Assembly (NCBI GenBank): GCA_964602985.1
Contig: CAZRTJ010000019.1
Location: forward strand, 1 to 64,000
DNA from: CAYZJB01 sp964602985
Lineage (GTDB): Bacteria > CLD3 > SB21
Reading direction: 5' to 3'
Length of the DNA: 64,000 nucleotides
Shown: positions 8,348 to 17,122 of the stretch, piece by piece
Numbering within the stretch: the stretch's first letter is position 1
How the letters are laid out: each line of letters starts with the position of its first letter
The notes under the pieces: generated by a model
The model's database searches: none
What the model was told of the DNA's origin: nothing
The model's input: the letters and a program-made list of their open reading frames with translations, nothing else
Made by a program: the position numbers and the translations under genes

Positions 8348-9427
8348 CAGAATCGTCAGCGACAGATCGTCGCGCGGGCTGACATCTCCGACAAATCGCG
8401 CAACGTCCTCCGTCAACTTTCTGGCCATCTCGGTGGCCGAGTGATGTCTCCAGGAATGCAGGCGCTCCATGACGCGCTCCAGTCCATACGCTTCTCCCTG
8501 CTCGTTCACTGCCTCTGTCAATCCGTCTGTGTACCCAAAGAACGTCTCTCCGCTGTGCACCTCGCACTCGATTTCATTGAATTCCGCCGTGCGTGACAAA
8601 CCCAGGGCCAGTTGACCTTTCGGCAATTCCCGAACGCCCGACTCGGACACGATGACTGGCGGCAAATGTCCCGCGTTGACGTAGCGGATTTTGTTTTCCG
8701 ATGTTCGGATCTCGACGTACAACAGACTGGCAAAGATCGTCTTGACGCTGTCCCGACAGAAGATGCCGTTCACGCGCCGCAGCAACTCAGAGAGATCGGG
8801 AGTTTCGGTCGCCAAAGCGCGAATGGTGGACTGCAACTTGGCCGCAAGCAAAGCGGCGCGCAGTCCTTTGCCGGCGACATCGGCCAGAATCAGACCGTAC
8901 CGGTGATCACCCAGCGAAAGACAATCCACGAGGTCTCCTCCGACTTCACGCGCCGGGGAGTACTGAAAGGCAATCGACCACCCTCCCACCACGGGACAGG
9001 AGTCGGGCATCAGCGCCTGTTGGATCAGTCGTCCCGATTCCAACTCCGTTCGCGCAATGGTTTTGTCCTTCAGTTCGAGGATCAGCACGAACAGAACGAA
9101 GACGAATCCGAGGACTCCGTTATCGGCGAGAAAGAAATTGCCGATGCGAAACGTCAGCCCGTTCAGCGCAAAAAAGAGACCGAGGACCAGCAGGAGGCGT
9201 CGCGTCGGCGACAGGTGCACCAGCATTCCTCGCATCAGCCACCATGCGGTAGTGATCACCCGGATGAGCCAATTCTTTTTCCGAAGATGTTGGCGGCGCT
9301 GTTCGTCGATGTAGAACGCATGCATCTCGCGGTAATCTCTCCGCAGAGCACGCACATGCTCCCCGCCGCGCACGTCATCCTTGAGCGTCTCGAAGATACC
9401 GCGGTCGTTGGAGGTTGGACGATTCAT
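8336..9427 (-). CDS. membrane PP2C-type serine phosphatase (RsbU/SpoIIE-like)
   Basis: A 363-residue protein. About 85 N-terminal cytoplasmic residues are followed by two close hydrophobic helices (RLLLVLGLFFALNGLTF and GVLGFVFVLFVLIL, about residues 75-115), and then a SpoIIE-type PP2C domain. Metal-binding motifs are visible as EVGGDLVDC, ILADVAGKG and, near the end, GYTDGLTEA and SPRDDLSLTIL. It should dephosphorylate a STAS-domain antagonist, most simply the product of the converging gene. The membrane anchor suggests an envelope or physical signal rather than a soluble sensor domain. Confidence 0.9.
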   Translation of the reverse strand: MNRPTSNDRGIFETLKDDVRGGEHVRALRRDYREMHAFYIDEQRRQHLRKKNWLIRVITTAWWLMRGMLVHLSPTRRLLLVLGLFFALNGLTFRIGNFFLADNGVLGFVFVLFVLILELKDKTIARTELESGRLIQQALMPDSCPVVGGWSIAFQYSPAREVGGDLVDCLSLGDHRYGLILADVAGKGLRAALLAAKLQSTIRALATETPDLSELLRRVNGIFCRDSVKTIFASLLYVEIRTSENKIRYVNAGHLPPVIVSESGVRELPKGQLALGLSRTAEFNEIECEVHSGETFFGYTDGLTEAVNEQGEAYGLERVMERLHSWRHHSATEMARKLTEDVARFVGDVSPRDDLSLTILKKT

Positions 9428-9472
9428 GACGGTCTCGACTACGTAAGAAGCGTCGTTCGGGTTTCGAATCTC

Positions 9473-10201
9473 CTACCGGACGGAAGTTCGGTACAACGCT
9501 TCTCCGCTGACAATGTATAGGAAATCGCCCAGCGCCGTTATGCCTCCCACCTGAGTCCATCCTCCGCCGAGGCTGTTGTATTTTCCATCAGTCGTGGTTT
9601 CATACAGAGTTCCGCCGCTGATGATGTAGAGCTTTCCCGCGAGCGCGGCCATTCCACCTACATCCGTCCAGCCTCCACCAAGACTCTTGTATTTGCCGTC
9701 GGTCGACGTCTCGTACAACGCCCCGCCGCTGATGATATAGAGTTTGCCTCCCAGGGAGGTCATTCCGCCGATTTCCGACCAGCCGCCGCCCAGGCTTCGA
9801 TATTTGCCCGTCGTCGACGTCTCGTACAAAGAGCCGCCGCTGACGATGTACAGCAAGTTTCCCAGCGCTGTGATACCGCCGATTTCTGTCCATCCCCCTC
9901 CGAGGCTCGTGTACTGGCCGGTCGTCGACGTCTCGTACAGGGAGCCGCCGCTGAGCGCATAGAGCTTGTTGTTCAACGCCGTCATACCGCCCATGTCTGT
10001 CCATCCTCCGCCCAGGCTTTCATAAGCGCCTTCCGTGGACGACCGATACAACGCTCCCGCGCTGATGATGTACAGGTGACTTCCCAGGGAGGCCATTCCG
10101 CCAATCTCGCTCCACCCGCCTCCGAGACTCTTGTACGAACCCGGCTGAGCCATTCCGAGCGAGGGCAAGCCGAGACAAAGCAACCAAAGAAACGATTTCA
10201 T
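9473..10201 (-). CDS. secreted protein with six 37-residue repeats
   Basis: A 242-residue protein with a signal peptide (MKSFLWLLCLGLPSLGMAQ) and nothing else but six tandem repeats of exactly 37 residues. The consensus runs Y-x-SLGGGW-(S/T)-x-x-GG-(I/M)-x-(A/S)-L, then LYI(I/V)SGG-x-LYETST-x-GK. The repeat resembles blades of a small beta-propeller or lectin-like fold, so ligand or surface binding is a guess. ATG at 10201 follows GGAGGAG; a GTG at 10213 is a poorer choice. The gene lies 45 bases upstream of, and in the same direction as, the PP2C gene. Repeats 2-5 are almost identical, suggesting recent duplication. Confidence 0.85.
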   Translation of the reverse strand: MKSFLWLLCLGLPSLGMAQPGSYKSLGGGWSEIGGMASLGSHLYIISAGALYRSSTEGAYESLGGGWTDMGGMTALNNKLYALSGGSLYETSTTGQYTSLGGGWTEIGGITALGNLLYIVSGGSLYETSTTGKYRSLGGGWSEIGGMTSLGGKLYIISGGALYETSTDGKYKSLGGGWTDVGGMAALAGKLYIISGGTLYETTTDGKYNSLGGGWTQVGGITALGDFLYIVSGEALYRTSVR

Positions 10202-10312
10202 CTTCTCCTCCACATTGATCTGTTCTTCCTGGGAATGCTGTGATAGCGTATGGTTGACAATTTAAGACAGAAAATCCAGAGGGAAACCGACGATTGTTCG
10301 TCGCAAATCTTC

Positions 10313-10341
10313 TGGAAGAAAGAGTTCGCGAACTCTATATT
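10313..10341 (+). promoter_or_regulatory. possible leaderless promoter with 16-bp palindrome
   Basis: AGAGTTCGCGAACTCT (10321-10336) is a perfect palindrome. It ends on the first base of TATATT (10336-10341), a good -10 box only five bases before the ATG of the protease gene; TGGAAG at 10313-10318 is a weak -35 at 17-bp spacing. No ribosome-binding site is visible. I infer a leaderless transcript with an operator between the two promoter elements. Confidence 0.4.
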
Positions 10342-10346
10342 CGGCC

Positions 10347-11606
10347 ATGATCAACGAGTATTTTCTCATCATCGGCGGAACGATTCTCGGCGCGTTTGTC
10401 CTGGAACGCATTGCGGAAGCCCTGAATCTGCGATCCCTGCGGGACGAGGTGCCTGAGGAATTCGCCGACGTGTTCGATTCCGAGACCTATCTTCGGTCAC
10501 AGCAATATCTGCGTCGCACGACCCGGTTCCACCGGATCGAATCGACCGTCGAGATGACGGCATTTCTTGGGTTTTGGCTGGCCGGCGGATTTGGCTGGCT
10601 GGACGATCGCTTGCGCGCCACGGACATGTCCGTCATTTTGCGCGGCGTCGTGTACATCGGGCTTCTCCTGGTTTTCCGAATGCTCCTGTCCTTGCCGTTC
10701 TCTGCGTACCGCACTTTTGTCATTGAGGTTGAGTTTGGATTCAACAAGACCACACCCGGATTGTATGTCATGGATCGGATCAAAGGGATCGGCCTCAGCG
10801 TTGTGTTCGGAGGACCCATCCTCGCGGGCGTGCTTTCATTTTTTGAATATGCCGGTGAATGGGCATGGTTGTATTCCTGGCTCGGGTGGACCCTCATCGG
10901 TCTTGTGATTCAATACGTCGCGCCGACCTGGATTCTGCCATGGTTCAACAAGTACGCCGCTCTGGAAGAAGGCGAGTTGAAGCAGTCGATTCTGCGAGTA
11001 GCTCAGCGGGTTCAGTTTCCGTTGCGCGAAATCCGTGTGATGGACGGATCGAAGCGTTCGACCAAGTCGAATGCGTTCTTCACCGGGTTCGGTAAGAACA
11101 AGCGCATAGCGCTTTTTGATACGCTGATCGAAAAGCATTCGGTAGGTGAGCTCACCGCAGTCGTCGCACATGAAATGGGACATTACAAGAAACGGCATAT
11201 CCTCGCAGGCATGCTCATCGGATGGGCGCACACGGGACTGCTGTTTTTCCTGATGTCCGTTTTTATTCGAGAGGTGGAGTTGGTTCACGCATTTTCGGTC
11301 GAGTCGGTCTCGGTGTATGCGGGATTGGTCTTCTTCGGCTTGTTGTTCACGCCGGTCGAGTTGTTGTTGGGGATGTTCATGAACATGCTCTCCCGGAAGC
11401 ACGAATACGAGGCCGACCGATTTGCGGCGGAAGCGACGGGAAGTCCGGAGGATCTGATCACGGGACTGAAAAAACTTACGCGGGATAATCTGTCGAATCT
11501 GACTCCGCATCCGTTCCACGTCTTTGTCCACGATACGCATCCGCCCGTGTTGAGCCGAATGGCCGCCTTGCGAAAGGCACGAAAGGAGTTTTCCGTCTAT
11601 GCGTAA
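10347..11606 (+). CDS. M48 family zinc metalloprotease (Ste24/CAAX-protease type)
   Basis: A 419-residue integral membrane protease with the Ste24 layout: several N-terminal helices, the zinc motif HEMGH (residues 275-279, in VVAHEMGHYKK), two helices, and the second zinc-ligand motif SRKHEYEADRFA. The FNKTTPGLYVMDRIKG segment is typical of bacterial Ste24 homologues. In bacteria such proteins take part in membrane-protein quality control; prenyl-protein processing has no obvious substrate here. The following rhodanese gene overlaps its 3' end by 8 bases. Confidence 0.92.
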   Translation: MINEYFLIIGGTILGAFVLERIAEALNLRSLRDEVPEEFADVFDSETYLRSQQYLRRTTRFHRIESTVEMTAFLGFWLAGGFGWLDDRLRATDMSVILRGVVYIGLLLVFRMLLSLPFSAYRTFVIEVEFGFNKTTPGLYVMDRIKGIGLSVVFGGPILAGVLSFFEYAGEWAWLYSWLGWTLIGLVIQYVAPTWILPWFNKYAALEEGELKQSILRVAQRVQFPLREIRVMDGSKRSTKSNAFFTGFGKNKRIALFDTLIEKHSVGELTAVVAHEMGHYKKRHILAGMLIGWAHTGLLFFLMSVFIREVELVHAFSVESVSVYAGLVFFGLLFTPVELLLGMFMNMLSRKHEYEADRFAAEATGSPEDLITGLKKLTRDNLSNLTPHPFHVFVHDTHPPVLSRMAALRKARKEFSVYA

Positions 11607-12066
11607 AGACATTCGCGATTTGCTCGTCCGTGCGTCGATGATTCTGCTCGGCTCCGGCATCGTCGGATTTTCGGTCAACGCGTTGTCGCCGCAGGGAATT
11701 CGATTTGTCCGCAAGACGCCGACCGTCTCTCAGGAGGGAATTGGAGAACTCGAGTTGGCCGATGCGTACTCGCATTTCAAGAGCGGGGACGCGGTGTTTG
11801 TCGACGCCCGTCACCCGACGTTTTACAAACAGCGGCACATTCCGGGTTCCGTGAATGTCTATTTCAAGAATGCGGAAATGAATCCGGCTCTGCAATCCAT
11901 GGACAAGACGGCCGTTTTCATCGTGTATTGCAAGAGTCGCTCGTGTGATCAGGCCCACCGGCTGGCGCGTGCCATGTACACGCTGGGCTTCCGTCACGTC
12001 TACGTGTATGTGGGCGGGATGACGGAGTGGCTCGCAGAAAATTATCCCACGGAATCGACGCCATGA
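11599..12066 (+). CDS. membrane-anchored rhodanese-like protein
   Basis: A 155-residue protein with one N-terminal hydrophobic segment (ASMILLGSGIVGFSVNAL) and a rhodanese domain. The active-site loop is YCKSRSCDQA, with the catalytic Cys at the start of the CxxxxC-type loop; the typical entry motif is FVDARHPTFYKQRHIPG. It would move sulfane sulfur or act in redox exchange on the periplasmic side. It overlaps the M48 gene and shares an ATGA with the next gene, so the three form one operon. Confidence 0.85.
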   Translation: MRKDIRDLLVRASMILLGSGIVGFSVNALSPQGIRFVRKTPTVSQEGIGELELADAYSHFKSGDAVFVDARHPTFYKQRHIPGSVNVYFKNAEMNPALQSMDKTAVFIVYCKSRSCDQAHRLARAMYTLGFRHVYVYVGGMTEWLAENYPTESTP

Positions 12067-12503
12067 TGCGCGGGATGGTATGGTTATCCCAACTCGGGGT
12101 GGCGTCGGTACTGGCCTGGGCCGCGATTCCAAAAATTCTGCGCGTCCGGGATTTTGCGATGGACATCCTCGCGTACGACATGGTGGGATGGTCGACGGCG
12201 CGTTTGCTGGCGATCTGGCTTCCGTGGCTGGAAACCTCCGTTGCGCTGCTGATTCTGCTCGGTCTTTGGGCGCGAGCGTCGTCAGCGTGGGTCGTTATCC
12301 TGGGAATCGTTTTCACAATTGCAAAAATCAGCGCGCTACTTCGCGGTTTGGAAATCGACTGCGGATGTTTTGGAGAAGGCGACTCTCTCACCTGGGCCTC
12401 GCTGGGCTGGAATGTCATACTGCTTGCCGGTGGCACGATGCTATTTTGGAAGGAAAGCTACTGCTGGAGTGTGATTCGTCCAAAGACTGGCCCCTCCTCG
12501 TAA
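12063..12503 (+). CDS. MauE/DoxX-like membrane protein
   Basis: A 146-residue protein with four predicted membrane helices, starting MMRGMVWLSQLG and containing IDCGCFGEGDSL, the Cys-Gly-Cys-Phe-Gly motif of the MauE/DoxX-related family. MauE-like proteins are linked to thiol-disulfide chemistry in the envelope. The ATG overlaps the stop of the rhodanese gene (ATGA), and the pairing of rhodanese with MauE suggests a shared role in periplasmic sulfur or disulfide metabolism. The ATG at 12063 was chosen over one at 12027 for this reason. Confidence 0.8.
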   Translation: MMRGMVWLSQLGVASVLAWAAIPKILRVRDFAMDILAYDMVGWSTARLLAIWLPWLETSVALLILLGLWARASSAWVVILGIVFTIAKISALLRGLEIDCGCFGEGDSLTWASLGWNVILLAGGTMLFWKESYCWSVIRPKTGPSS

Positions 12504-12872
12504 TGGCCCGATCGTCTGGAAACAACATCGCTGGGTAGATTCCCGACATGCGCAACATCTGGCCGGCCAGGTTTGGAAATTGCCGCAAACCGCCCTCTGC
12601 AGGCCTTCTATGCGGCGCAACGCCATGACCCATATTTTCCCTTGACTGAATGACAACGGCACGTCTATATTGCCCCACGATTGCCCATAACCGCCCCAAA
12701 GGAGATTGCTGATCAGAGCTTGATACGTTATTGAGAAAGAAAAAGAAAGTAGTATTCTGATCCATCAATCTCACATTCCTGTTCCGATTTCCTGCAGACC
12801 CGCGTTCTCCGTCCTGCGTGCGGATCATCTTGTCTTCGGGCCGGCCAACAGGGTGATCTTCCGGAGGTGCCA
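12504..12872. other. 369-bp intergenic region
   Basis: No convincing gene on either strand. It holds a near-consensus promoter (12642-12671, listed separately), which leaves an untranslated leader of about 190-200 bases before the PorV-like gene. I see no riboswitch fold I can name in that leader. Confidence 0.5.
12642..12671 (+). promoter_or_regulatory. sigma-70-type promoter for the PorV-like gene
   Basis: TTGACT (12642-12647), an 18-bp spacer and TATATT (12666-12671). The predicted start is near 12678, giving a long leader before the ATG at 12873. The match to the classical consensus is good on both boxes. Confidence 0.6.
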
Positions 12873-13931
12873 ATGAAAAAAATCATCGCAATGTCCGTGC
12901 TGACTCTGTGGAGTCTGATGCCGACGACCGTCGCCGCCCAAACCAGCGAGGCAGGCGTGTTGTTTCTCCTGATTCCGCCCGGGGCTCGTCACAACGGCAT
13001 GGGCCAGTCGGGAGTGTCCAATTCCATCGACGCGAACGCGATTTATTACAATCCCGGCGCCCTGGGTTTTATTGTAACCCCGGAACGGCCGCGGGATTTT
13101 CAATTCATGCACGTCGAGTGGCTGCCCGCATTTAACCTGAACGATCTCTTCTACGACTACGGTTCGTTTGCCATGTACCTGGACGGCATCGGGGTGGTCG
13201 GCATGAATTTTACGTTTTTCAATATGGGTGAGCAGGATGTCACCGACGTGACCGGTAACAAAACGGGAACGATCCGCAGCTTTGACATGGCGCTAACGGC
13301 CAGCTACGCGACGAAACTCAATGAAGACCTGGGCGTTGGCGGAAATATCAAGTTCATTTACAGTCGCCTGTCGAATGTGAAATCCGCGACTGCGGAGAGT
13401 GAAAAAGGCGTCGGCAGCTCCGTCGCCATCGATATTGGCGTGATGAAGAAGAACCTGTTCATCCCGGATCTCACATTCGGGGCGAGTGTTGCGAATATCG
13501 GTCCGAAGATCGCGTATATCGACGAATCGCAGGCCGATGTCCTCCCCACGAATCTCCGTGTGGGAGTCACCTACCCTGTCTATCAGTCGCAAACCCACAA
13601 CGTCGCCGCGACGTACGAAATCAACCGTCTGATCGTCAAGGGCGGCCGGAAGGGCAGCGACAATTTGGGTACGGCACTCTACTCAACATGGACAGACAAC
13701 GGCTGGCACCGGCTTGGCCATAACTTTGGTGCAGAATACATGTATGCCGATTTCGTGTCCCTGCGCAGCGGAACGGCTCTGGACGTTGCGGGCGACTTAT
13801 ACGATCTGACATTTGGAGCCGGCATTCGATACTCTTTGGTCCGCGTCGACTTTGCGTATTCGACCAAGCTCAAAGGACGGTTTAATCCGCGCGACGGTTC
13901 ACAATTTTACAGCATTGGTTTGAATTTCTGA
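12873..13931 (+). CDS. PorV/PorQ family outer-membrane protein
   Basis: A 352-residue protein with a signal peptide (MKKIIAMSVLTLWSLMPTTVAAQ) and the PorV hallmark after it: LIPPGARHNGMGQSG and DANAIYYNPGALGF. The rest is a beta-barrel with alternating hydrophobic residues, ending in an aromatic (FYSIGLNF). PorV is an outer-membrane component of the type IX secretion system and collects cargo after translocation; FadL-like relatives also exist. The next gene encodes a T9SS-tagged protein, which supports the assignment. GGAGG precedes the ATG at 12873 by five bases. Confidence 0.88.
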   Translation: MKKIIAMSVLTLWSLMPTTVAAQTSEAGVLFLLIPPGARHNGMGQSGVSNSIDANAIYYNPGALGFIVTPERPRDFQFMHVEWLPAFNLNDLFYDYGSFAMYLDGIGVVGMNFTFFNMGEQDVTDVTGNKTGTIRSFDMALTASYATKLNEDLGVGGNIKFIYSRLSNVKSATAESEKGVGSSVAIDIGVMKKNLFIPDLTFGASVANIGPKIAYIDESQADVLPTNLRVGVTYPVYQSQTHNVAATYEINRLIVKGGRKGSDNLGTALYSTWTDNGWHRLGHNFGAEYMYADFVSLRSGTALDVAGDLYDLTFGAGIRYSLVRVDFAYSTKLKGRFNPRDGSQFYSIGLNF

Positions 13932-13944
13932 TTGGACTGAAACA

Positions 13945-16900
13945 TTGATTCCTCGACAAGCCGTATTCCCCCCGGGGATTCGGCTTTTTTGTTATACGAC
14001 GATGGTTCTCGTGAGTGTCTTTGTGCCTCGGGAGATCCGCGCGCAATCTCTGTCCAAACGCCTGACGTCGTCAGAGTTTCGGTCTGCGGCCGTTCCGACC
14101 AATCCCCGTGTCCTGGCGCTCCGGGTGCAATTCCAGAAGGAAGACGTGGACGATGCCCAGACGACAGGCAACGGTCAATTTCTTCTGCTTCCGGAAGACG
14201 ATCCCTTTGACAGCGTCCGCAGTCTCGATCCGCTCCCGCACAACCGCCGGTATTTCGAAGATCAGATGCTCGCATTGCGCAACTATTTCTTGGACGCGTC
14301 TGACAGCAATCTTCACATTCAGTACACGGTCAAACCCGATGGCCTGAATGACGCCTACACGCTGGGCCGCAGAATGAGTTACTACGGAGATCGGTTCATT
14401 TCGCAAGAACAACGGGACCTGCGGTTGGCGGAGCTGTTCTCTGACGCGGTCCGCGTCGCCGATTCGACGGATACCATTGATTTTTCGACGTACGACTATG
14501 TGGTGATCTTTCACGCAGGAGCCGGTCAGGATTTCAGCGCCGCCGATCCGACACCCAACGACGTCGCGTCCCGATTTGTCAATCTCGATCTGTTGCGACG
14601 CTGGAAGAACGATCCGACGTACGAGGGTGTCCCCGTCAACGGCGGATCAAATTTCGTTGCGGGCGGGGTCCTCGTCCCCGAGACCGAAAGCCAGGAGGTG
14701 TTCGATACGTTCGGCTTCCAGGTGTTTACGGAAATCGGTCTGACCGGCATCCTGGCATCCAATTTCGCCAGTCAACTGGGGATGCCGGACTTATTCAACA
14801 CGGCTACCGGTACGACGGCGATCGGCGTGTTCGGCCTGACCGACCAGGGAGCGGTGAACGGCGACGGATTGATCCCCGTAGAGCCCGATCCGTGGACGAA
14901 GATCTTCATGGGATGGGCGGATCCGCTCGTGGTCAGAGACACGACGCTGATGGACGTTCCGAGCAAGAAGACCTTTGGCAAAAGTTTGATTCTGAAATTG
15001 CCGATCTCCAGCGAGGAGTATTTTCTTGTCGAAAATCGCCAGCGGGACGTGATCGACAATGCGTTGTCGCCCTACTTGCTCGTGCGCGCCATTCGCGACA
15101 GCAACGCATCGACGGGAGAGGTGCGATCCGACACACTGTATGCCGCCGGAGCCGATCGTTCCATCGAAACGGGAGTGATCACCCGGGTCGATGAATACGA
15201 TGCCGGACTGCCGGGTACCGGCCTGCTCATCTGGCACATCGATGAACGAATCATTCGCGAAAAACAGAGCGACGGTTCCATCAACGCCGATCTTCGCAGA
15301 CGAGGCGTGCGAGTCGTGGAAGGCTCCGGCAGTCAGGAGATCGGATACCGGTTTGTTGTGGGTCCTTTTTCGGTGATCGATGCGGGGAATGACTCGGATT
15401 TCTTTTTTCAGGACAATGACTTGTTCAAACGGTTCAATCGCTCCGACTCCGTATTCTTCGGCTTCACGAGCATCCCCAATTCCCATGGGAACGATGGCGT
15501 CCGGTCGGGCATCCGCATCGTGGATATCAGCCGACGTCAGAAGGTCATGCGAATGTCGGTGCGAAATGACTTATTGCAGAGAGGATTTCCGAGATTTACC
15601 GGCGATACATTTGGTCACAACTCCCTGACCGCCGGAGACATCGCGGGAGACGGTCGCGATGAGTTGATTGCAGTGGGACAAAGCGGCCGGATTTATGCCT
15701 GGACATCGGACGGCGCCTCCTTGTTTAGCAACGGCGCAACCGCCGTTGAATACGGTCTGGGAGGAGATTCCACGATCCATCCGGTGGCGTTGTTTGCAGT
15801 GATGAATGACTCCTGTTATGTCTCGCCTGCACTGGCGGACTTGGACAGCGATGGGAAGTTGGATGTGATCGCGGGCGACAAGAGCGGACGAATGACCGCC
15901 TGGAAATCAACGGATGCCGACCTGGATACATTTGCCGATACGCTTTTCACCTACGCATCCGGCGCCGCGATTACGACGTCGCCGCTGGTCACGCCATCCC
16001 GGCAGATTGTCTTTGGCAATTCCGCCGGACGCATCACGGCGCTGAACGCTACGGGTCAAATCGTATCGGAGGCCATGCTGGGATCGCTTGTCACGGGGCT
16101 GGCCTGGATCGGATCCGACACGATTGCCTTTCAGACGGAGACGTCAACGGGACTCTATGCGGCGCTCACCGGGTCGGTGCAAACGCTGGTGTCAGGGCAG
16201 GCAAACGAACGCAATCTGAGTCCACTCGTCGGTAATTTCGACGGCGTGAACGGATCCGATCTGCTCGTCGTCAGCGGAGACGAAATCCAGTACGCCGTTG
16301 GTTCCTTTGGTCAATTTCCGATCGAATTGGAACAACCCGTCCGGTCGCCGCTTTCGACCGGGGATATGGACGAAGATGGGCAATTGGAGATTGCCGTCGG
16401 AGGATCGAACCGGGTGCATGTATTCAATCACAACGGCAGTCTTCAGACAAATTTTCCAGTGACGCTGGATCCCCGCCGGCCCGCCGGCGACTTGATGTCA
16501 TCCGTTCTTCTGGCGGACATTGATGACGATCAGCAGGTTGAGCTGATCGTGGGCGCTCCGGATGGTCGTGTATTTGCCTTTTCGCGAAACGGCACGCCGG
16601 TCTCAGGGTTTCCGTTGTCCCTCGGATCCGGCATCCTCAGCACACCCCTGGTCGCCGACCTGGACAAGGACGGAGACATCGAATTGGCGGCGGTTTCGGA
16701 AAACGGGTTCGTTTCGGTCTGGGATTTGAGCGGCACGTATCGCGCGCAATATGTGAAGTGGGGAAAAGCGCTGGGAGACGTCGCAAACACATCGTCCAAT
16801 CACGAGACGCTCACGCCGGTTTCCACTTCCACAAGTCTGATGCCCGCCAAACGTGTGTACAATTACCCCAATCCGGTTCGGGGGGACGCGACGACGATTC

Positions 16901-17121
16901 GCTATTATCTGTCAGAGTCGGCCGAAATTCGGATTCATATTTTTGATATCGCCGGTCATCATGTGGAAACACTCTCCGGTCCGGGCCTCGCGTTGGCCGA
17001 CAACGAAGTCACGTGGTCCACGCGCAGGATTCAAAGCGGAGTCTACTTCGCCAAGGTTCACGCGACATTTGCGTCCGGAGCGTCGGTCACGCGGACCATC
17101 AAGATCGCCGTGACGAGGTAG
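13945..17121 (+). CDS. T9SS-exported protein with degenerate M6 peptidase domain and FG-GAP repeats
   Basis: A 1058-residue secreted protein. After a signal sequence (hydrophobic core LFCYTTMVLVSVFV, ending RAQ) comes an M6 (immune inhibitor A-like) domain, about residues 50-330. At the position of the M6 zinc motif HEFGH the protein has SNFAS (residues 272-276, before QLGMPDLFN), so all three catalytic residues are gone. Residues about 550-960 carry FG-GAP/VCBS-like repeats (DLDSDGKLDVIAG, DIDDDQQVELIVG, DLDKDGDIELAAV). The last 90 residues are a type A sorting domain of type IX secretion (YNYPNPVRGDATTIRY, GVYFAKV). The start is uncertain: TTG 13945 keeps the full signal peptide, ATG 14002 lies after the terminator but shortens it. 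Confidence 0.85.
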   Translation: MIPRQAVFPPGIRLFCYTTMVLVSVFVPREIRAQSLSKRLTSSEFRSAAVPTNPRVLALRVQFQKEDVDDAQTTGNGQFLLLPEDDPFDSVRSLDPLPHNRRYFEDQMLALRNYFLDASDSNLHIQYTVKPDGLNDAYTLGRRMSYYGDRFISQEQRDLRLAELFSDAVRVADSTDTIDFSTYDYVVIFHAGAGQDFSAADPTPNDVASRFVNLDLLRRWKNDPTYEGVPVNGGSNFVAGGVLVPETESQEVFDTFGFQVFTEIGLTGILASNFASQLGMPDLFNTATGTTAIGVFGLTDQGAVNGDGLIPVEPDPWTKIFMGWADPLVVRDTTLMDVPSKKTFGKSLILKLPISSEEYFLVENRQRDVIDNALSPYLLVRAIRDSNASTGEVRSDTLYAAGADRSIETGVITRVDEYDAGLPGTGLLIWHIDERIIREKQSDGSINADLRRRGVRVVEGSGSQEIGYRFVVGPFSVIDAGNDSDFFFQDNDLFKRFNRSDSVFFGFTSIPNSHGNDGVRSGIRIVDISRRQKVMRMSVRNDLLQRGFPRFTGDTFGHNSLTAGDIAGDGRDELIAVGQSGRIYAWTSDGASLFSNGATAVEYGLGGDSTIHPVALFAVMNDSCYVSPALADLDSDGKLDVIAGDKSGRMTAWKSTDADLDTFADTLFTYASGAAITTSPLVTPSRQIVFGNSAGRITALNATGQIVSEAMLGSLVTGLAWIGSDTIAFQTETSTGLYAALTGSVQTLVSGQANERNLSPLVGNFDGVNGSDLLVVSGDEIQYAVGSFGQFPIELEQPVRSPLSTGDMDEDGQLEIAVGGSNRVHVFNHNGSLQTNFPVTLDPRRPAGDLMSSVLLADIDDDQQVELIVGAPDGRVFAFSRNGTPVSGFPLSLGSGILSTPLVADLDKDGDIELAAVSENGFVSVWDLSGTYRAQYVKWGKALGDVANTSSNHETLTPVSTSTSLMPAKRVYNYPNPVRGDATTIRYYLSESAEIRIHIFDIAGHHVETLSGPGLALADNEVTWSTRRIQSGVYFAKVHATFASGASVTRTIKIAVTR
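13958..13990 (+). terminator. rho-independent terminator after the PorV-like gene
   Basis: AAGCCGTATTCCCC and GGGGATTCGGCTT pair into a long stem with one bulge, followed by six T residues (13985-13990). It lies inside the first codons of the next gene if that gene starts at 13945, so it may attenuate the downstream gene rather than separate the two completely. Confidence 0.8.
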
Positions 17122-17122
17122 C

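Noticed and set aside
10254..10259. TTGACA before the Ste24-type gene as its -35 box
   Set aside because: No acceptable -10 box at 16-19 bases; the TATATT next to the ATG is a better candidate.
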